Assembly (NCBI GenBank): GCA_910589415.1
Contig: OU342633.1
Coordinates: 12,438,858 to 12,502,857 of the forward strand
Origin: Malachius bipustulatus
Lineage: Eukaryota > Arthropoda > Insecta > Coleoptera > Melyridae
Direction: 5' to 3'
DNA length: 64,000 bases
Shown: one piece after another, positions 9,648 to 20,132 of the stretch
Layout of the letters: every line of letters starts with the position of its first letter
Numbering within the stretch: the first letter of the stretch is position 1
Position numbers and translations under genes: made by a program
The notes under the pieces: model-generated
The model's input: only the letters and a program-made list of their open reading frames with translations
What the model was told of the DNA's origin: nothing
Database searches by the model: none

Positions 9648-12541
9648 CCCTTTAACATTCTATGGTTGATTAAAAAACCACCTTCACTACGGGTCAACCA
9701 TATATGATTTAAAGATTTAAAGTCGACCTTATGGCACTTGCAAGGTGTCTGAGCGTTGTTAGGTGTTTGAAACGACCACAAGCAAGTCGTACTGCGCATA
9801 ACTGCAAAAGTGGTCTCTAAATCAACCAATGCTTCGCTAAATAGCATGTTCAATAGATTTTCGGAACGTGTGTTTTTTATTAGTGTGATTAGTTATTATC
9901 AAATTTGGTAAGTATAACATCTTTTAGTATACTATTTAATACACTTTTTCAACAGAAATTTCAATAAAACTCAGAAATTTCCTACATTATCACTGATATA
10001 ATGTTAACATTATGCACAGTGTACCTAACCACATTTTTTTTGTTAATTATTTTTTATTACTTTTAAAAGTTAATTGATGACTGGTATTGTTTTTTCTTAT
10101 TACATTATTGTTAAGGTCCACGTATGAAATGGTTTCATGATTTTATTTATATGCGCCTTCGAGTTTCATGCATTTATTTATATCTACAATCAGCTATGAG
10201 TCATCATGGTGTTACTTGAAATTTTTTTCTCTGTAGTAAAATGGAAAGGATTCGACTCGCGGATCTTGAGAACTGTTCTGCTAATGAACAATTTGACTTT
10301 CTTGAAGGAATACCATATGAACAAGCCATCGATTCGGAATACGATGGTGACAGCGATGCAGATGATGCTCCGGCTACTGATTGTACTAACACTTCTACAA
10401 GATCCACCAGAAGCTCTTCCCGTTCTAATTTGCAATCATGTTGTTCAACTCCTCAACCAAGTAGCTCCAATTATTGTTCTACGACTCCATCAGGTAGAAT
10501 GTTATAGTGCTCATTCATAATAATATTTTGATTTGATTTTATTTTTTTCATTAGAGATTTTCAATGAAGAAAAAGCGTATGATTCGGATGATTCAGTGTT
10601 GGATCCTGATTATATAAACGATGAGTATGAACCACGAACTCTTTCCCATGACAACGATATGTCTGTTAGTGATGATGAGGATGAGTCAGAAGAGGTTGAA
10701 ACCAATATGTTCAAATTTACTCGGGCACAAGTCAGACCAACAACTTATACAGATTTCCTGTTTTCTCAAAAAACAGGTCCAACTTTTTCTGTTGATACAA
10801 AGTCTCCAAAGAGTATATTTTTAACTACTCTTAGTGCTTCGCTGATTGATCATATTGTAAATCAGTCTAATAAATATGCGACAGATACTAAAAATATTGA
10901 CTTGAATCTTACAAAAAAAGAACTGGAAGCATTTCTAGGAATGTTGGTTATCATGGGATTCCATCACTTGCCTTCTCTGCGTTTGTATTGGTCGGGAGAT
11001 CTGAACATGAATGTTAGCAGAATTTGTGGTATAATGACACAGCGAAGATTTTTGTTGATCTTGAGAAACTTACATTTAAATGATAATGCAAAAATGCCGA
11101 AGAAAGGCGATGCGAATTTTGATAAACTCTACAAAGTAAGACCAATGCTAGATTCCCAAACAAAAATTTCAAAAAATTGTACGTCCCAGAAAGGAATCTA
11201 GCTGTGGATGAAAGCATGGTGGGCTTCAAAGGGCGGTCCAGTTTGAAACAATATATGCCTTTGAAGCCTACTAAGAGAGGATTCAAAATATGGGCTCTAG
11301 CTGACTCGAAGACTGGCTACTTACTGAGTTTTGATGTTTATCAGGGTAAGTCAGAAGGTGATCAAGAAACTGGCACTTTAGGAGAACGAGTTGTACTAAA
11401 GCTAGGTAAACACTATCTTTTAAAAGGATATTGTCTTTATTTTGATAATTTTTTTAGTACTTTTGATTTACTTGACAAATTACTTAGGCAAAAGACTTTC
11501 GCCTGTGGAACATTTAGAGTAAATAGGAAATACTATCCCAAGCACCTACTTGCTTCAGATAAATCTCTCCGACTTCCGGGCGCCTTTGATTATGCATCGT
11601 CATCTGAGATCTCTGTCGTGAAATGGAGAGATCGTGGTAAAAAACCTGTAACTGTAGTGAGCAATATGCATGATCCTACAGAAGTTACTACCATCAAACG
11701 CACCAACAAGGTCGGTGAAAGAGAAAATATAAAATGTCCGATGTGCATTCACGATTACAACGTTTCAATGGGCGGAGTTGACCGCTTTGACCAGCTTCAT
11801 GCTTGCTACAGTATTGCTTGGAAGTCGAAAAAATGGTGGATAAAGCTGTTTTATTACCTGGTTGATAGTGCCATAGTCAACTCGTATATTCTGTACAAAA
11901 TGGCAGTACAAAACGAACCAGAAAAATCAAAGGCAATGACCCAATTAAAGTACAGAAGTGTACTAGCAGATGAACTGATTGATGGTTTTAGTTCAAGAAA
12001 AAGAAGAGGTCCTCCGCCTGCGCATGGTGCATTGCATAAAAAATCTAGTAATCGTGCAGTGAATAATGCAGCTGACCAGAAAAGATTGTCAAATGTTGGA
12101 CAACATTTGCCAATAAAAGGAACTTCGAGGAGATGCGGATTATGTAGTACGAAAATGAAACCTGTGAGAACGTCAATGATATGTAAAGAATGTGACGTTG
12201 GATTATGCTTGGGATGTTTTGAAAATTATCACTCCTAAAGTCAAGTTTGTAGTATATATAACAATAAGTTATGGTTTATAATGTTTGTTTAATAAAATAT
12301 GTGTACTTTACCAATGCCCAATTATTAATAAAACAAGTGGATGATTTATAAACCTATGCTCGTGACGTGTATTCTTGTTGCCTAGTGATCCTTAGGTTGA
12401 TTAAACAACCACCATCTAAAAAATACAGGAAATGAAATTTTTTTTTTTATATATTTTTCCCAATGTATATATGCGTAATATACCCTGTTTATCTAACTTT
12501 TACTATTAATTTTTATAAAAAAAGTTTTGCACTATAAAGGG
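9648..12541 (+). mobile_element. piggyBac-type transposon inserted in Penelope
   Basis: The element starts CCCTTTAACATTC and ends CACTATAAAGGG. It is flanked on both sides by TTTTAA (9642-9647 and 12,542-12,547), which contains the TTAA target of piggyBac elements. Joining the flanks restores the Penelope sequence of the intact copy near 15,425, so the boundaries are exact. Only about six to eight terminal bases are clearly inverted. Near each end lies a quasi-palindrome, GGTTGATTAAAAAACC (9664-9679) and GGTTGATTAAACAACC (12,395-12,410). It encodes one spliced, single-frameshift transposase. Size 2894 bp, normal for autonomous piggyBac elements. Confidence 0.9.
10241..12238 (+). pseudogene. 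piggyBac transposase, one intron, one frameshift
   Basis: Exon 1 (10,241-10,493) starts M-E-R-I-R-L-A-D-L and is acidic and serine-rich. A 61-base intron with GTAGAA donor and TTTTCATTAG acceptor joins it in frame to 10,555. The DDE_Tnp_1_7 core follows: the N-terminal R-F-L-L-I-L-R-N-L helix region, D-E-S-M-V-G-F-K-G-R (first catalytic D), L-Y-F-D-N-F-F-S-T (second), and M-G-G-V-D-R-F-D-Q (third). It ends in a cysteine-rich zinc-binding tail (C-G-L-C...C-K-E-C...C-L-G-C). One base is lost or gained near 11,158, just before the first catalytic D, so frame switches from 10,555-11,165 to 11,160-12,238. All catalytic aspartates are present; the copy appears only recently inactivated. Confidence 0.9.
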
Positions 12542-13262
12542 TTTTAAAAATTGAGAAGTACTTTTGAAATAATTTCTAAATTGACTGGTTGAAGTTGAAT
12601 TATTTTGAATAAAATTTGTAATAATATTAGTAGCTTTAGTAGAAACCAAATTTCTATTTTGAGGTGGTTTACTTTGGTTAATTGCTTCAACATTAGCTAA
12701 TAATTTTGGGATTGAAAGTTCTTTATTAATTGGTTCTATACTAAATTTAGGACCTAAAGAAAGTAAAGTATTTGTTTCAGATGGAAGTTGAACATTTGAA
12801 ATATTTTTTAACCAATTATTAGGAACATTAATAGGAGTTATTTGTTCAAGTTTAAGTCTCTCAAGTTTGTTAATATTTTTGGTTTTAGTATTATAGAAAT
12901 GTCTTTTCCATTTTGATGTCATTCTATTTTTAAATTCAGTAAAAATATAATTAGGAAGGTGATTTAAGATAAAGGATTCTAATTCTTCCAAAATTTTTGA
13001 ACAGTTATTTAAATTTCTAACATTTAAGGCTAAAATTCTAAATTGATAGTTTTATTACTAAACCTGTTTAAAAATTCACGAACTTCACTAGCTCCTCTGC
13101 CATCGTTGTACTGGAACAGATTATGAAAAGTTTCCATTTTATCTGTGATGTGGTTAGGTTTAATACCAATTCTTCGACATTTTATAAGAAAAGTTTGTCT
13201 GTTTTTGAGATTTGCTAGCTTGAATTGATGAATCGAAAAGCGCTTCAATGCTGTTGAAATGT

Positions 13263-14660
13263 TAATTTCAAGATACTAGAATTATCAGAAAAGACACCAA
13301 TTTAATAACTGAATGGTACACAAAACCAACCTATTCAGGAAGATACATAAATTACTATTCTTACCATCCTTATAAATGTAAAATAAATTTGATAATCAAT
13401 ATAAAAAATAAAATCTTAGAAATCACACATGAATCATTAAAACAAACAAATCTTAAAAAATTTTATGAAATATTAAGACTAAATTCTTATCCAAAAAATT
13501 TGTTAAATAAACTAATTTATTCTACACCTTCTACAATTAATAATCAGAATAACATCAATGATCAACAAACAAATCCTGTTGTTACAAGATATTTTTCTCT
13601 TCCTTATATTAAACCTCTTTTTTCAAAACTTGCTCCTCTTTTGCAAAATAACAGATAATGATAGAGCTGCCTTTAAAACTCAGAAGACCGTTAAACAGCT
13701 TTTTTCAAAAATTAAGGATAAAACTCCAATAATGCAACAATCAAATGTTGTATATTGCATTCCTTGTGCTAACTGCAATCTTTGTTACATAGGACAAACC
13801 TCAAGGAATTTAAAATCTCGTATAACATCCCATAGAAGTGATGCAAAACGTAATACAGGCACTTGTGCTCTAGCTAAACATGTTAACAATAAAGATCACC
13901 AAATGAATTATGATGGTACATCAATCTTAGATATAGAAAGTAACACCTTTAAAAGAACTTTTATAGAAATGATTAGAATCCAACAAAATTCAAATGCTAT
14001 GAACTCCATGAAAGATGTAGAAAATCTTAGTAGCATTTACACATTTTTAGTAAAAATTGATAAAGAAAACAATAACCTACAATAGTCTCAATTTAATCCA
14101 AAGTTTAAATAGTTTTGATTCTTCCGATATTTTTATTTTTTCCTTCAATGTTATTACAATAATATTAATTTTGTCTAACAATAGGGGACTTACATAGTAA
14201 TGAAGTCGTCAAAAACAAATAATTTTTAGATATCAAATCATCTTTATTCAATTTTTAAAAAAATTTATTATTTATATGTCAATCATTTAGATTAGAAAAA
14301 ACTTTAAAATTTTTTTTATCATTTCGGCCTGAATTGGAAATTGAACTTCATTAGTTATGTAATTTTATCTTTGTTGTTGTTAGTTGCTTTGAATGTATAC
14401 AAGAATAGTCCTATGGTTAACAATTTTTACAAACTTTAAATTTTAATCTCAAATTCTGTAAGTATATAATTTCCATCTTTGTAACACCTATATACTAAAT
14501 TTAATATTGTTAATCATATTATAGATAGTCCTGAAGAAGAATTAAAATTAATTCGAAAGCTTGACGTAGAAAAAAGAGTGTTCTTTAATTTAATTGACTG
14601 CAAACCCAAATAATTCCTAATATCATAATATAACTGGACAGTCGAAATAAACTACTAATT
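13263..14660 (+). mobile_element. Penelope 5'-truncated unit (pseudo-LTR arrangement)
   Basis: This plus-strand unit begins inside the coding region (matching about 16,317 of the intact copy) and runs through the stop at 14,085 and the whole 3' untranslated region. It ends directly before the complete copy at 14,648-14,673. A truncated unit placed in tandem upstream of a full one is the classic Penelope pseudo-LTR layout. Its coding part (13,266-14,085) carries a small insertion near 13,640 (GCA between C-T-T-T-T and A-A-A-A) that breaks the frame, while the GIY-YIG portion is otherwise identical to the intact protein. Confidence 0.85.
14531..14558 (+). ncRNA. Hammerhead-like core in the pseudo-LTR
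   Basis: Same CTGAAGA-A-stem II-GAAA layout as at 7469-7496 (minus) and 17,578-17,605. Here it lies about 115 bases upstream of the intact Penelope start codon, where a self-cleaving ribozyme could define the 5' end of the element transcript. Stem I and stem III pairing is not evident, so function is unproven. Confidence 0.4.
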
Positions 14661-14672
14661 TATAATATAAAA

Positions 14673-17132
14673 ATGGGATTTTTCGAAGATATCAGAAACA
14701 ACTTTGGACTTAACATTTCAACAGCATTGAAGCGCTTTTCGATTCATCAATTCAAGCTAGCAAATCTCAAAAACAGACAAACTTTTCTTATAAAATGTCG
14801 AAGAATTGGTATTAAACCTAACCACATCACAGATAAAATGGAAACTTTTCATAATCTGTTCCAGTACAACGATGGCAGAGGAGCTAGTGAAGTTCGTGAA
14901 TTTTTAAACAGGTTTAGTAATAAAACTATCAATTTAGAAATCTCCTTAAATGTTAGAAATTTAAATAACTGTTCAAAAATTTTGGAAGAATTAGAATCTT
15001 TTATCTTAAATCACCTTCCTAATTATATTTTTACTGAATTTAAAAATAGAATGACATCAAAATGGAAAAGACATTTCTATAATACTAAAACCAAAAATAT
15101 TAACAAACTTGAGAGACTTAAACTTGAACAAATAACTCCTATTAATGTTCCTAATAATTGGTTAAAAAATATTTCAAATGTTCAACTTCCATCTGAAACA
15201 AATACTTTACTTTCTTTAGGTCCTAAATTTAGTATAGAACCAATTAATAAAGAACTTTCAATCCCAAAATTATTAGCTAATGTTGAAGCAATTAACCAAA
15301 GTAAACCACCTCAAAATAGAAATTTGGTTTCTACTAAAGCTACTAATATTATTACAAATTTTATTCAAAATAATTCAACTTCAACCAGTCAATTTAGAAA
15401 TTATTTCAAAAGTACTTCTCAATTTTTAAAAAGTATTCCTGATCTGATAGTTCTAAATGCCGATAAAGGTAATGTTACAGTAATTCTTGGACGTGATGAC
15501 TATCATAATTTATCACTTGAAATGTTGAATGATCAAGAGACATATAAAAAACTTCCAAGAGACCCTACATGTACTTTGGCACAAAAAGCAAACAATTTAG
15601 TTACATCTTTAAAAAAGAATGGACAAATAAATCAAGAAATTGCTAAAAAATTAATGATCTATAATCCAATTTCACCTAAATATTATGGTCTCCCTAAGAT
15701 ACATAAAGTAGTATTAAAATTAAGACCAATAATTTCTTCAATAGACTGTCCTAATAGTAAGTTATCAAAATTTCTTTCTGACATTTTAACAATGAGTTCT
15801 TATAACAATGAGAATAACTACTATATCAAAAATTCAATAGAGTTTGCTAGGTACATTAATCAGATCACCATTCCTCTAAACTATGTTATCATTAGCCTGG
15901 ACGTTGTATCACTTTTCACTAACATACCATTTGATTTAATAACAAAAAATATTGAAAAAAGATGGGATAATATAAAAGAAAATTGTAACATTACGAAACA
16001 AATTTTTTTGAAAATAATTGAATTTATTTTTGATTCGACGTATTTTTCTTATAATAACACCTATTATAAACAAATTACAGGTACACCAATGGGAGCCATA
16101 ATCTCACCAATTCTTTCTCAATATATAATGGATGATCTTCTAGATTGGTGTATTGATAAACTTCCTTTTCAAATTCCTTTTTGTAAAAAATACGTTGATG
16201 ACATAATTTGTTCAGTTCCAATTAATTTAGTACAAGAAACTTTAAGAATATTTAACAGCTACCATCATAAAATTCAATTCACTGTTGAAGAAGAAAATAA
16301 TTCATCTGTGCCATTTCTAGATACTAGAATTATCAGAAAAGACACCAATTTAATAACTGAATGGTACACAAAACCAACCTATTCAGGAAGATACATAAAT
16401 TACTATTCTTACCATCCTTATAAATGTAAAATAAATTTGATAATCAATATAAAAAATAAAATCTTAGAAATCACACATGAATCATTAAAACAAACAAATC
16501 CTAAAAATTTTTATGAAATATTAAGACTAAATTCTTATCCAAAAAATTTGTTAAATAAACTAATTTATTCTACACCTTCTACAATTAATAATCAGAATAA
16601 CATCAATGATCAACAAACAAATCCTGTTGTTACAAGATATTTTTCTCTTCCTTATATTAAACCTCTTTTTTCAAAACTTGCTCCTCTTTTAAAAATAACA
16701 GATAATGATAGAGCTGCCTTTAAAACTCAGAAGACCGTTAAACAGCTTTTTTCAAAAATTAAGGATAAAACTCCAATAATGCAACAATCAAATGTTGTAT
16801 ATTGCATTCCTTGTGCTAACTGCAATCTTTGTTACATAGGACAAACCTCAAGGAATTTAAAATCTCGTATAACATCCCATAGAAGTGATGCAAAACGTAA
16901 TACAGGCACTTGTGCTCTAGCTAAACATGTTAACAATAAAGATCACCAAATGAATTATGATGGTACATCAATCTTAGATATAGAAAGTAACACCTTTAAA
17001 AGAACTTTTATAGAAATGATTAGAATCCAACAAAATTCAAATGCTATGAACTCCATGAAAGATGTAGAAAATCTTAGTAGCATTTACACATTTTTAGTAA
17101 AAATTGATAAAGAAAACAATAACCTACAATAG
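14673..17132 (+). CDS. Penelope-like reverse transcriptase with GIY-YIG endonuclease, 819 aa
   Basis: Intact 819-residue protein that should reverse-transcribe and nick target DNA for its own insertion. The N-terminal ~260 residues are a basic, coiled-coil-prone region typical of the family. The RT domain follows: N-A-D-K-G-N-V-T-V near residue 265, Y-G-L-P-K-I-H-K, L-R-P-I-I-S-S, S-L-D-V-V-S-L-F-T-N-I-P (motif A aspartate), G-T-P-M-G-A-I-I-S-P (motif B), and Y-V-D-D at about residue 507 (motif C). The C-terminal GIY-YIG endonuclease has the Penelope-specific C-I-P-C-A-N-C-N-L-C insert and Y-I-G-Q-T-S-R near residue 721, with H-R-S-D and a downstream E. Length matches full-size Penelope proteins (about 800-850 aa). 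ATG at 14,673 is the first in frame, shortly after the upstream unit ends. It looks potentially functional. Confidence 0.95.
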   Translation: MGFFEDIRNNFGLNISTALKRFSIHQFKLANLKNRQTFLIKCRRIGIKPNHITDKMETFHNLFQYNDGRGASEVREFLNRFSNKTINLEISLNVRNLNNCSKILEELESFILNHLPNYIFTEFKNRMTSKWKRHFYNTKTKNINKLERLKLEQITPINVPNNWLKNISNVQLPSETNTLLSLGPKFSIEPINKELSIPKLLANVEAINQSKPPQNRNLVSTKATNIITNFIQNNSTSTSQFRNYFKSTSQFLKSIPDLIVLNADKGNVTVILGRDDYHNLSLEMLNDQETYKKLPRDPTCTLAQKANNLVTSLKKNGQINQEIAKKLMIYNPISPKYYGLPKIHKVVLKLRPIISSIDCPNSKLSKFLSDILTMSSYNNENNYYIKNSIEFARYINQITIPLNYVIISLDVVSLFTNIPFDLITKNIEKRWDNIKENCNITKQIFLKIIEFIFDSTYFSYNNTYYKQITGTPMGAIISPILSQYIMDDLLDWCIDKLPFQIPFCKKYVDDIICSVPINLVQETLRIFNSYHHKIQFTVEEENNSSVPFLDTRIIRKDTNLITEWYTKPTYSGRYINYYSYHPYKCKINLIINIKNKILEITHESLKQTNPKNFYEILRLNSYPKNLLNKLIYSTPSTINNQNNINDQQTNPVVTRYFSLPYIKPLFSKLAPLLKITDNDRAAFKTQKTVKQLFSKIKDKTPIMQQSNVVYCIPCANCNLCYIGQTSRNLKSRITSHRSDAKRNTGTCALAKHVNNKDHQMNYDGTSILDIESNTFKRTFIEMIRIQQNSNAMNSMKDVENLSSIYTFLVKIDKENNNLQ

Positions 17133-17577
17133 TCTCAATTTAATCCAAAGTTTAAATAGTTTTGATTCTTCCGATATTTTTATTTTTTCCTTCAATGTTA
17201 TTACAATAATATTAATTTTGTCTAACAATAGGGGACTTACATAGTAATGAAGTCGTCAAAAACAAATAATTTTTAGATATCAAATCATCTTTATTCAATT
17301 TTAAAAAAAAATTATTATTTATATGTCAATCATTTAGATTAGAAAAAACTTTAAAAATTTTTTTATCATTTCGGCCTGAATTGGAAATTGAACTTCATTA
17401 GTTATGCAATTTTATCTTTGTTGTTGTTAGTTGCTTTGAATGTATACAAGAATAGTCCTATGGTTAACAATTTTTACAAACTTTAAATTTTAATCTCAAA
17501 TTCTGTAAGTATATAATTTCCATCTTTGTAACACCTATATACTAAATTTAATATTGTTAATCATATTATAGATAGTC

Positions 17578-17605
17578 CTGAAGAAGAATTAAAATTAATT
17601 CGAAA
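17578..17605 (+). ncRNA. Hammerhead-like core in Penelope 3' region
   Basis: Identical to the copies at 14,531-14,558 and, inverted, at 7469-7496. Its presence in all three units shows it is a constant part of the terminal region. Confidence 0.4.
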
Positions 17606-17699
17606 GCTTGACGTAGAAAAAAGAGTGTTCTTTAATTTAATTGACTGCAAACCCAAATAATTCCTAATATCATTTTATATATTTATATATTTATTTGAA

Positions 17700-18030
17700 A
17701 ATTAGGTAAAGGCAAGCGGTGTGTCGCAAATAAAAGGTATGATCCTTTTTTGTTAAACTCAATATATTTCGATCTTAATTTAGATCTTCATCAGGAGAAC
17801 TGTAATTATAAGAAATCAATATTTTTTCAAAAAATCTTAAGATAAATACTTACAACAAATGATCAAAATAAAATTAGCATCTTTAAAATTCTAAAAATCT
17901 TCATAAGGTAATGTTAATAAAGTTCGTTTTGTAAATTTATGCCAAAAAACCATTGAATATTTATAAATATCAACATTTAAGAATAATTTTTATGAGAAAA
18001 TTTTTTATGAATTACTACATTCATAATTTA
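17700..18030 (-). mobile_element. Terminal fragment of another Penelope-like family
   Basis: No coding sequence survives. On the minus strand, 17,794-17,767 reads CTGATGA, an extra A, stem GATCT/AGATC with a 6-base loop, then GAAA. This is the same core layout as in the neighbouring Penelope but with different sequence around it. Assignment to a Penelope-like terminus rests only on that motif and on position beside the complex. Confidence 0.3.
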
Positions 18031-18039
18031 TATATTTAT

Positions 18040-18950
18040 ATATTTCTCCAAAATCGCGAAATTTCGATTTTCAAAACGCTCCTGTAGCTTTATCTTTCAA
18101 GATTAGTGAACGAAATTTTGGATTCTTGTAAATCTTTGGAATGACGTTGGATTTTCGTTGAAAAACTTTCCAAAAGTCCCATCACTTCTACAGGGTGTCC
18201 CTTCAAAATTCCATGAACCCGGTTTTTGTCATCTCATTTCAGGTCGCAGTTTTGAATCTAGGAGGCTGAAATTTTTGTGGGAGTAAGATATCCACAAGGA
18301 GTGGTCTGGTATTGCACTTGAGCAAAATCGGCCGAGCCGTTTCAAAATGGCAGCCATTTTAATTTTCGGAAAATTTCCAATTTTTTGAGCCCCCGTATGA
18401 GCAAGATGGCAAAAAAACTTTGAAATCAAATCAACAGGATTTGAAGAAAATTATTGGAAATTTGAGTTAATGCAATAAAATTATCATATTTTCCATTAAT
18501 AAGCCAGTGTCGGGGGTAGGAAAAAGGGTGAAAATGTGTCAATTCTATAACCGTTTATGAGTCCATTTTTGAAGAAGTTGAACAGAAATTTTCCATTTTT
18601 TTTTGCTTTAACATATAATTTGATGTCTTAGCTTCAATTCGCCTCGATTAATGTAGCACTTTAAACGAGAAACAAAAAAGTTTTTCGCTTGTGCAAAATT
18701 AGCTTGCACTTATTAAATCGATGAAATGGTTCGCAATTTTTTTTTTATTTTTTTTTCACATTCAATTATGAATGGTTCTGAAAATTAGAAGAGCAAACGC
18801 AACAACAATTAAATCACCTACATGCAGGTGAAAAAAGTATTCAAATTGGTTTTTTAATAACAAAGATACGACCAGTTTAAGAAATAAAATGTGTAGGTGT
18901 ATAATAACCTGACGTACTACATATACCTATCTATCAGCACTACAAACTCG
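18040..18950. repeat. Non-coding interspersed repeat with ACAGGGTGTCCC motif
   Basis: A CTACAGGGTGTCCCTTC motif near 18,189 is of the kind found at the ends of many insect non-autonomous repeats. Downstream text (cytosine-poor, with AAAATGGC and GGGGGTAGG) is non-coding. No inverted partner was found within the window segment, so the element is not delimited. The rest up to 18,950 shows no gene. Confidence 0.3.
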
Positions 18951-18957
18951 AAACCCA

Positions 18958-19040
18958 CCGTGGTTCAGTTCATTACACGCATGTTTTATAAACTGTTGAT
19001 GTGGGTTCGAAACCACGAGAAGATATAATTCTTTTTTTTT
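18958..19040 (+). other. tRNA-like Pol III unit, possible SINE head or tRNA pseudogene
   Basis: TGGTTCAGTTCA at 18,961-18,972 resembles an A box. GGTTCGAAACC at 19,004-19,014 is a perfect B box, 32 bases downstream, and a run of T's (about 19,031-19,040) could terminate Pol III transcription. The cloverleaf cannot be completed: the T loop has eight bases and the acceptor stem does not pair. A tRNA-derived SINE fragment or decayed tRNA is more likely than a functional tRNA. Confidence 0.4.
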
Positions 19041-19213
19041 GATAGGTAGGTGGGGAGTTTTCTCAAAAAAAAATCGGATTATTTTTTCATTATATTCATT
19101 ATAAAAAAAAATAGGAAGAAAATATTTATTATTGAATCGCATAAAAATACACTATTTCTGCGATTGATACGCAAGAAGGTTTTATATTATATAATAAAAA
19201 GAGGTTTAGTGAG

Positions 19214-19423
19214 GTGATTTCGCCTAAGTTACAAAGAATAAAATTAAAACTGAGCAGGTATGAGGTTGACATCAGGTATAATATGCCTGGTAATAAATTG
19301 CATTTTGCGGATCTGCTATCACGAAATTATTTCAAAAATGAGGAGAGTGGTTTTAATCTCATAGACGATACTGTTTATAGTGTACATACGGTGGTGAATA
19401 TTACCCAAAATAAAAAAAAATAA
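19214..19423 (+). pseudogene. Ty3/Gypsy pol fragment (RNase H end)
   Basis: The coding text S-P-K-L-Q-R-I-K-L-K-L-S-R-Y-E-V-D-I-R-Y-N-M-P-G-N-K-L-H-F-A-D-L-L-S-R matches the end of the RNase H domain of Ty3/Gypsy polyproteins, where R-x-x-R-x-x-L-x-L-x-x-Y...P-G-K...A-D-x-L-S-R is characteristic. It is truncated on both sides; no RT, integrase or LTR was found next to it. Confidence 0.7.
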
Positions 19424-19716
19424 AAATTTCAAAGAGAGACAGTATATGATTCAATTTAAAAGTTAGTTGTAAAATTTTGTAAAACTGATTGACCTACGTC
19501 GGATGAGATCAAAGGTGCACTAAGACAATATTACGTAATTAGAGAGGAACTAAGTATAATATGGATTTTTTAATATAAATGACATATTAAATGCTATTTA
19601 AAAATTATTAAATAGCATTAAATGTCTAATTTGTTTATGAAAAGTTGGGGGTAGTGGCGCGTGATCACTGAAAGCAAGATTGCAATTCATATTTATGAGG
19701 TTTTTAATGAGAGCAC

Positions 19717-20132
19717 ATGTTGTATAACAAATTTGCAAATAAACCTAAAAGCACTCATGTTGATCTAGGTGAATTTTATAAAACTACATTATTTATATTT
19801 ACAGAAAAAATTATCCCATACATAGAAAATGAGAAGCTTCTGCTTGCTTCTTTAGTGGATAAATACCGCCACATAGTTGAAAACAAAAAGACAGATTCCG
19901 CAACTATTAAAAAAAAAACAACAAGGCTGGGAAGCAATAATTAGTCAAGATTTTAATTGCCAGGTTGGGTTGATAACAACAAAAAGATCAGCTCAGCAAT
20001 TAAAAATTTTTTGGGATAAGTAAAGAGCGGGAAGTATTTTTCATAACAAATAACCATGCGAGGTTCAAGTAAAAATTTGTAACTTATTATTATAGGAAAA
20101 GGAAGGCAAGTACGGAGTTGAAATATCAGTTG
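19717..20132 (+). pseudogene. Myb/SANT-like (MSANTD3-type) gene, exon 1 copy A
   Basis: A start at 19,717 leads through an N-terminal segment into L-V-D-K-Y-R-H-I-V-E-N-K-K-T-D-S-A-T-I-K-K-K. After a frame change in the A-run near 19,920 it continues with W-E-A-I-I-S-Q-D-F-N...T-T-K-R-S-A-Q-Q-L-K-N-F-W-D-K. This is the Myb/SANT-like DNA-binding domain seen in MSANTD3/4-type proteins, in which tryptophans and the E-N-K-x-D motif are conserved. The unit 19,846-20,132 ends with a CTTATTATTATAG acceptor-like site and the first bases of exon 2, and is duplicated in tandem with a 287-base period. It is broken by the homopolymer frame change. Confidence 0.65.

Larger units (their letters stand above)
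7942..13248 (-). pseudogene. Penelope RT/GIY-YIG protein, broken copy
   Basis: On the minus strand the pieces are 13,248-13,030 (N-terminus), 12,991-12,545, then, after the piggyBac, about 9640-8571 (the RT core including the T-P-M-G-A and Y-V-D-D motifs) and 8526-7942 (C-terminal GIY-YIG domain). Compared with the intact copy there are small frame-changing indels near 13,025 and in the A-run at 8527-8570, besides the 2.9-kb insertion. Everything else is nearly identical, so the copy died recently. Confidence 0.9.
7363..13262 (-). mobile_element. Penelope-like element, inverted copy, interrupted by piggyBac
   Basis: Apart from the inserted piggyBac, this is a near-identical reverse-complement copy, about 3 kb long, of the complete Penelope at 14,648-17,672. 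Its 3' end (on the minus strand) lies at about 7363 next to a TATATTTA tract. Its 5' end is at about 13,262, where it meets the truncated plus-strand unit head-to-head. The coding start is missing about 30 nucleotides relative to the intact copy. Between the stop codon and the 3' end it carries the same ~570-bp untranslated region, including the hammerhead-like core. Confidence 0.9.
14648..17672 (+). mobile_element. Penelope-like element, complete copy
   Basis: Contains one long intact ORF and a 3' region of about 540 bp identical or nearly so to those of the other two units. The right end stops at AATATCAT, about 45 bases short of the end seen in the upstream unit, and passes into a TATATTTA tract like that at the left border of the complex. 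With the minus-strand copy it makes a very large inverted repeat (arms ~3 kb, spacer ~1.4 kb). Near identity between copies indicates recent activity. Confidence 0.9.
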
